DNA of 64,000 nucleotides from assembly GCA_023421795.1 (NCBI GenBank), contig JAEZSO010000003.1, positions 434,001-498,000 on the forward strand. The letters are read 5' to 3'. Below the pieces are notes generated by a model. That model made no database searches and was not told the origin of the DNA. It worked only from the letters and a program-made list of their open reading frames with translations. The stretch comes from Cyanobacteria bacterium OH_PDB_230 (lineage in GTDB: Bacteria; Cyanobacteriota; Vampirovibrionia; Gastranaerophilales; Gastranaerophilaceae). A program made the translations under genes and the position numbers. Shown one piece after another: positions 60,942 to 64,000 of this stretch (the stretch's first letter is position 1; each line of letters begins with the position of its first letter).

Positions 60942-61787
60942 TTAATTTGATGGTGTATACATTTCTATGTTCAGTTCATCGAACTTGTTTTTGATTAAAC
61001 GGTTAAACTCTCTTCCAACCGTCCATTGTTCCATAGGCTTTGTTTTAATTCTGATTTTTATAACTACAGAAGTCTCGGAGAAAGAATCAATTCCTAATAT
61101 TTCTATCTCGTCAATTATTTTTTCGGCTATCGTTGAATTTTTTGAGAGTTCATTATAAAAAATATCTTTTACGACATTCATGACATTATCAATATTTTCT
61201 TTAGTGGCAATATTTAAATTTAACACATAGTATGAAAAGTCTCTTGTTAAATTTGTGACGACATCAATCATTCCATTTCTGATATAGTGGACTCTTCCTT
61301 CCGTGTCTCTTAATACGGTCATCTTCAGGTCAATTTTTTCGACTGAACCGACTTTGTCCCCTATTTGGATTATGTCACCGACTCTAACTTGGCCTTCAAG
61401 AAGGATTATTAGTCCTGTAATTATGTCTTCGACGAATCTTCTTGCTCCAAAACCAACTGCAACACCTAAAACCCCGGCTGCTGCAATTATGGGACGAACA
61501 TCTATACCTATTTTTGGCAGTGCTGTCATTATCACAAGCAAAGAAATGAAGATGTTAAGAGTGGATTTTATAACATGTGATATGGTCGTAATTGCTTTTA
61601 TTCTTTCAGGATCATTTGTTGCTTTAATAATCTTTGTAGTGAAGATCTTAACTGTATAATGAGAAATTTTTATAAGTAAAAAAAGCAGAATAATTGCCAT
61701 TGCAGTAATAAAAAGTTTAGTTTCTGCTATCTGAAAAAAATCAATCTTCGTAATCTCAGATAAGTTGATATGCTCTAAATTGTTCAT
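60942..61787 (-). CDS. Small-conductance mechanosensitive channel (MscS family)
   Basis: A 281-aa inner-membrane channel that opens under membrane tension and releases solutes on osmotic down-shock. It has three membrane helices in the first 100 residues; the third is the pore-lining VRPIIAAAGVLGVAVGFGARRFVEDIITGL. The beta domain follows with GQVRVGDIIQIGDKVGSVEKIDLKMTVLR, then the alpha/beta C-terminal domain. It is the short MscS form. It is a single-gene unit transcribed away from secA. Confidence 0.93.
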   Translation of the reverse strand: MNNLEHINLSEITKIDFFQIAETKLFITAMAIILLFLLIKISHYTVKIFTTKIIKATNDPERIKAITTISHVIKSTLNIFISLLVIMTALPKIGIDVRPIIAAAGVLGVAVGFGARRFVEDIITGLIILLEGQVRVGDIIQIGDKVGSVEKIDLKMTVLRDTEGRVHYIRNGMIDVVTNLTRDFSYYVLNLNIATKENIDNVMNVVKDIFYNELSKNSTIAEKIIDEIEILGIDSFSETSVVIKIRIKTKPMEQWTVGREFNRLIKNKFDELNIEMYTPSN

Positions 61788-61907
61788 TGTTTTCCTTTCT
61801 AACTATTAGTATTGTAGATTATGTAGACAATTATCCTTTATTTATGTCTATTTGGTCAATCTATAGCCTTTATAAATTTTATTTATATGGTAAAATTCTC
61901 TCATAAA

Positions 61908-61913
61908 TATAAT
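61908..61913 (+). promoter_or_regulatory. -10 box upstream of secA
   Basis: TATAAT at 61908-61913, 26 bases before the secA ATG, in a 152-base gap divergent from mscS. The -35 region is not convincing. Confidence 0.45.
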
Positions 61914-61939
61914 GTTTAGACAGGGGATAAGTTTATATA

Positions 61940-64000
61940 ATGATTAATTTGCTATTAAAGTTGCTTGGCAATCCTAACGAAAGAAAAGTAAAGAGGGTCA
62001 TGCCGACTATTGATTTTATTAATGCTCTTGAGCCTGAATTTGCTGCTCTCAGCGACGAGCAATTAAAAGCAAAGACAGCAGAATTCAAAGAAATACTTTC
62101 AAAAAGACCTACATCTGAAGACCCTGCTAAAGACAAAGAACTTGAGAAAGAAGCATTAGACAAAATTTTGCCGGAAGCATTTGCCACTGTAAGAGAAGCC
62201 GGTAAACGTGTTTTAAACATGAGACATTTCGATGTCCAGTTGCTAGGCGGTATATTCTTACATGAAGGCCACATCGCAGAGATGAGAACAGGTGAAGGTA
62301 AAACGCTTGTTGCGACATTACCCGCTTATTTAAATGCACTTACTGGAAAAGGAGTCCACATTGTTACTGTAAATGACTACCTTGCAAAAAGAGACAGTGA
62401 GTGGATGGGTAGAATTTATAAATTTTTGGGGTTAACTGTAGGCGTTGTTTTGTCTGACAGAAATGATTTTGATCCTGACAAGAAAAAAGAGGCTTACGCT
62501 TGCGATATAACTTATGGTACAAATAATGAATTCGGTTTTGACTATTTAAGAGACAATATGGCCGGAAGTCTGGAACAACAGGTACAAAGACCATACAATT
62601 ACGCAATCATAGATGAAGTCGACAGTATTCTTATAGACGAGGCAAGAACGCCACTTATCATAAGCGGTAGACTTGAAAAATCTGCTGAACTATATAGAAC
62701 AATGTCAAAACTGGCTCCTCAACTCGAGAAGGATGCTGACTATGAAGTTGATGAAAAAAATAAAAACATAATTTTGACCGAAGAAGGTATCGATAAAGCG
62801 CAAGAGCTTTTGAAAATTGAAGATTTATTTGATGTTTCCAACCAATATGCGCATCACCTGCTTCAAGCATTAAAAGCCAAAGAACTTTTTACAGTTGATA
62901 CTGATTATGTGGTCAAAAATGGAGAAGTTGTCATTGTAGACGAGTTTACAGGACGTTTAATGGATGGCAGAAGATGGTCTGATGGACTTCATCAAGCAGT
63001 AGAAGCCAAAGAAAACGTTAAAATCCAAGACGAAACACAAACTCTTGCAAGCATCACATTCCAAAATTTATTTAGGCTTTATCCTAAATTAGCCGGTATG
63101 ACTGGTACAGCAATGACTGAAGAAGCTGAGTTCGGTAAAATTTATAACCTTGAAGTTACTTGTATTCCAACAAATAAAACAGATATTAGATTCGATATGC
63201 CTGATGTCATTTACAAAACTGAAAGACAAAAATACCTTTCAGTCGTGGACGAAATTATTGAAATGAATAAGAAGGGCCGTCCTGTTCTTGTCGGGACAAT
63301 CAGTATCGAAAAATCAGAGTTCATCTCCTCAATTTTGAAGAAAAAAGGGGTAAAACATCATATTTTAAACGCAAAACATCACGAAAAAGAGGCATATATA
63401 ATTGCCCAGGCTGGAAGAGTTAGTGCGGTAACTATAGCAACCAATATGGCAGGACGTGGTACTGATATTCTTCTTGGAGGAAATCCAGAGTATCTTGCCA
63501 AGGAATTTTTAGAAGAAAAAAATTACACTCCTGATGCTACACCTAATTTTGAAGAGAAAAAGGAAATGGCTTTAGCTCAAGCAAGAAAAATTACTGAAGA
63601 AGAACATCAAAAAGTAGTTGAGGCTGGTGGTCTGCACGTAATAGGTACTGAACGACATGAATCAAGAAGGATAGACAATCAGTTAAGAGGTAGAGCAGGA
63701 CGTCAAGGGGATCCGGGTTCAACAAGATTTTTCCTTTCTTTAGAAGACAATCTTATGAGAATCTTCGGCGGACAACACGTCTACAACTTGATGGATTCTT
63801 TGAATGTTGAAGAGACAATGGCTATAGAATCGCCTCTTATAACAAAACAAATACAAGGTTCACAGAAAAAGGTTGAAACATATCACTTTGATATAAGAAA
63901 ACACGTATTAGAGTACGATGATGTTATGAATGTTCAGCGTGAGAAATTCTATAACCAAAGGAAAAAAGTTCTAAAAGGTGAAAACCTTAATGCTGATATA
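61940..64000 (+). CDS. secA: Preprotein translocase ATPase SecA (3' end outside window)
   Basis: Motor of the Sec pathway that pushes preproteins through SecYEG. Frame is open to the last base: 687 codons of a protein usually 800-950 aa. Walker A is MRTGEGKT, the DEVD motif is in IIDEVDSILIDEARTP, DFLR-like NNEFGFDYLRDNM, and later MAGMTGTA-like KLAGMTGTAMTEEAEF, TNMAGRGTDI and RIDNQLRGRAGRQGDPGSTRFFLS. The start is ATG 61940, with AGGGG 13 bases upstream, an unusually long spacing. An N-terminal LLLKLLGNPNERK gives the amphipathic start helix typical of SecA. Confidence 0.97.
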   Translation, partial: MINLLLKLLGNPNERKVKRVMPTIDFINALEPEFAALSDEQLKAKTAEFKEILSKRPTSEDPAKDKELEKEALDKILPEAFATVREAGKRVLNMRHFDVQLLGGIFLHEGHIAEMRTGEGKTLVATLPAYLNALTGKGVHIVTVNDYLAKRDSEWMGRIYKFLGLTVGVVLSDRNDFDPDKKKEAYACDITYGTNNEFGFDYLRDNMAGSLEQQVQRPYNYAIIDEVDSILIDEARTPLIISGRLEKSAELYRTMSKLAPQLEKDADYEVDEKNKNIILTEEGIDKAQELLKIEDLFDVSNQYAHHLLQALKAKELFTVDTDYVVKNGEVVIVDEFTGRLMDGRRWSDGLHQAVEAKENVKIQDETQTLASITFQNLFRLYPKLAGMTGTAMTEEAEFGKIYNLEVTCIPTNKTDIRFDMPDVIYKTERQKYLSVVDEIIEMNKKGRPVLVGTISIEKSEFISSILKKKGVKHHILNAKHHEKEAYIIAQAGRVSAVTIATNMAGRGTDILLGGNPEYLAKEFLEEKNYTPDATPNFEEKKEMALAQARKITEEEHQKVVEAGGLHVIGTERHESRRIDNQLRGRAGRQGDPGSTRFFLSLEDNLMRIFGGQHVYNLMDSLNVEETMAIESPLITKQIQGSQKKVETYHFDIRKHVLEYDDVMNVQREKFYNQRKKVLKGENLNADI

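Noticed and set aside
62127..62870. Open frames opposite secA
   Set aside because: They are shadows of the highly conserved secA frame.
1..64000. CRISPR arrays, insertion sequences, prophage
   Set aside because: No regularly spaced repeats, transposase or phage genes were seen.

Overview
The window is a continuous, AT-rich (roughly one-third G+C by eye) bacterial chromosome segment. Its coding is dense on both strands, with short operons separated by small T-tailed hairpins. No rRNA, tRNA, insertion sequence, phage gene or CRISPR array was seen. The best guess for the organism is a gut-type member of the non-photosynthetic sister clade of Cyanobacteria (Melainabacteria/Vampirovibrionia, order Gastranaerophilales). 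That is an inference from the gene content: flagellar-type export genes, a Gram-negative heptosyltransferase, queuosine and amino-acid biosynthesis, and several lineage-looking membrane proteins with N-terminal SF-x-G-type motifs. No marker gene was compared.

Layout, left to right. At 1-3.2 kb is the 3' part of an FlhA/SctV export gate followed by its FliI/SctN ATPase. At 3.2-9.6 kb are leuS, a small unknown gene, a GT9 glycosyltransferase operon and a secreted GH13 amylase-like enzyme. At 9.6-15 kb is a plus-strand run: pheS, hisF, an unknown gene, a HEAT-repeat protein, queC, a DUF366-like gene and a SPOR-domain protein. At 15-19.4 kb are a Met/Gln-rich coiled-coil protein, a radical SAM enzyme, a thioredoxin/CcdA pair and a BadF-type activase. 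At 19.6-28 kb are a large membrane protein, a Ski2-like helicase, a DAHP synthase, a sugar nucleotidyltransferase, ffh and clpP. At 28-32.2 kb is the most unusual locus: a coiled-coil unknown, a soluble protein that carries the FlhA/SctV cytoplasmic domain without membrane segments, and two membrane proteins of unknown family.

At 32.3-40.5 kb are two MDR dehydrogenases, trmD-rimM with a zinc-ribbon/low-complexity protein, a Maf-like (DUF115) protein, rlmN and coaE. At 40.5-45.5 kb are a GH57/DUF3536 enzyme, an exported small protein, a candidate 86-nt structured RNA, leuB and leuD. At 45.5-50.6 kb are a winged-helix protein, trpB, tyrS, cysK, cysE and a second Met/Asn/Gln-rich protein. At 50.7-56.4 kb are paired half-size chromate transporters, an HNH nuclease, glucose-6-phosphate isomerase, a phosphohexomutase and a DedA protein. 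At 56.5-64 kb are a FlgM-like small protein, a TPR protein, a YkgJ-type cysteine-cluster protein, folP, an L25-like protein, an EF-hand-bearing protein, an MscS channel and the start of secA.

The most notable signals are these. (i) A cytosolic FlhA-C-like protein is fused to a DUF4177-like domain. (ii) A self-contained structured RNA has its own -10 box and a U-tract, just past a leuB terminator. (iii) Two candidate surface or secreted proteins 35 kb apart share an upstream element. (iv) A short N-terminal motif recurs in unrelated proteins, including a sugar-phosphate mutase. (v) A FlgM-like and a Maf-like protein suggest, together with the export genes, that flagellar-type functions are scattered through this region.
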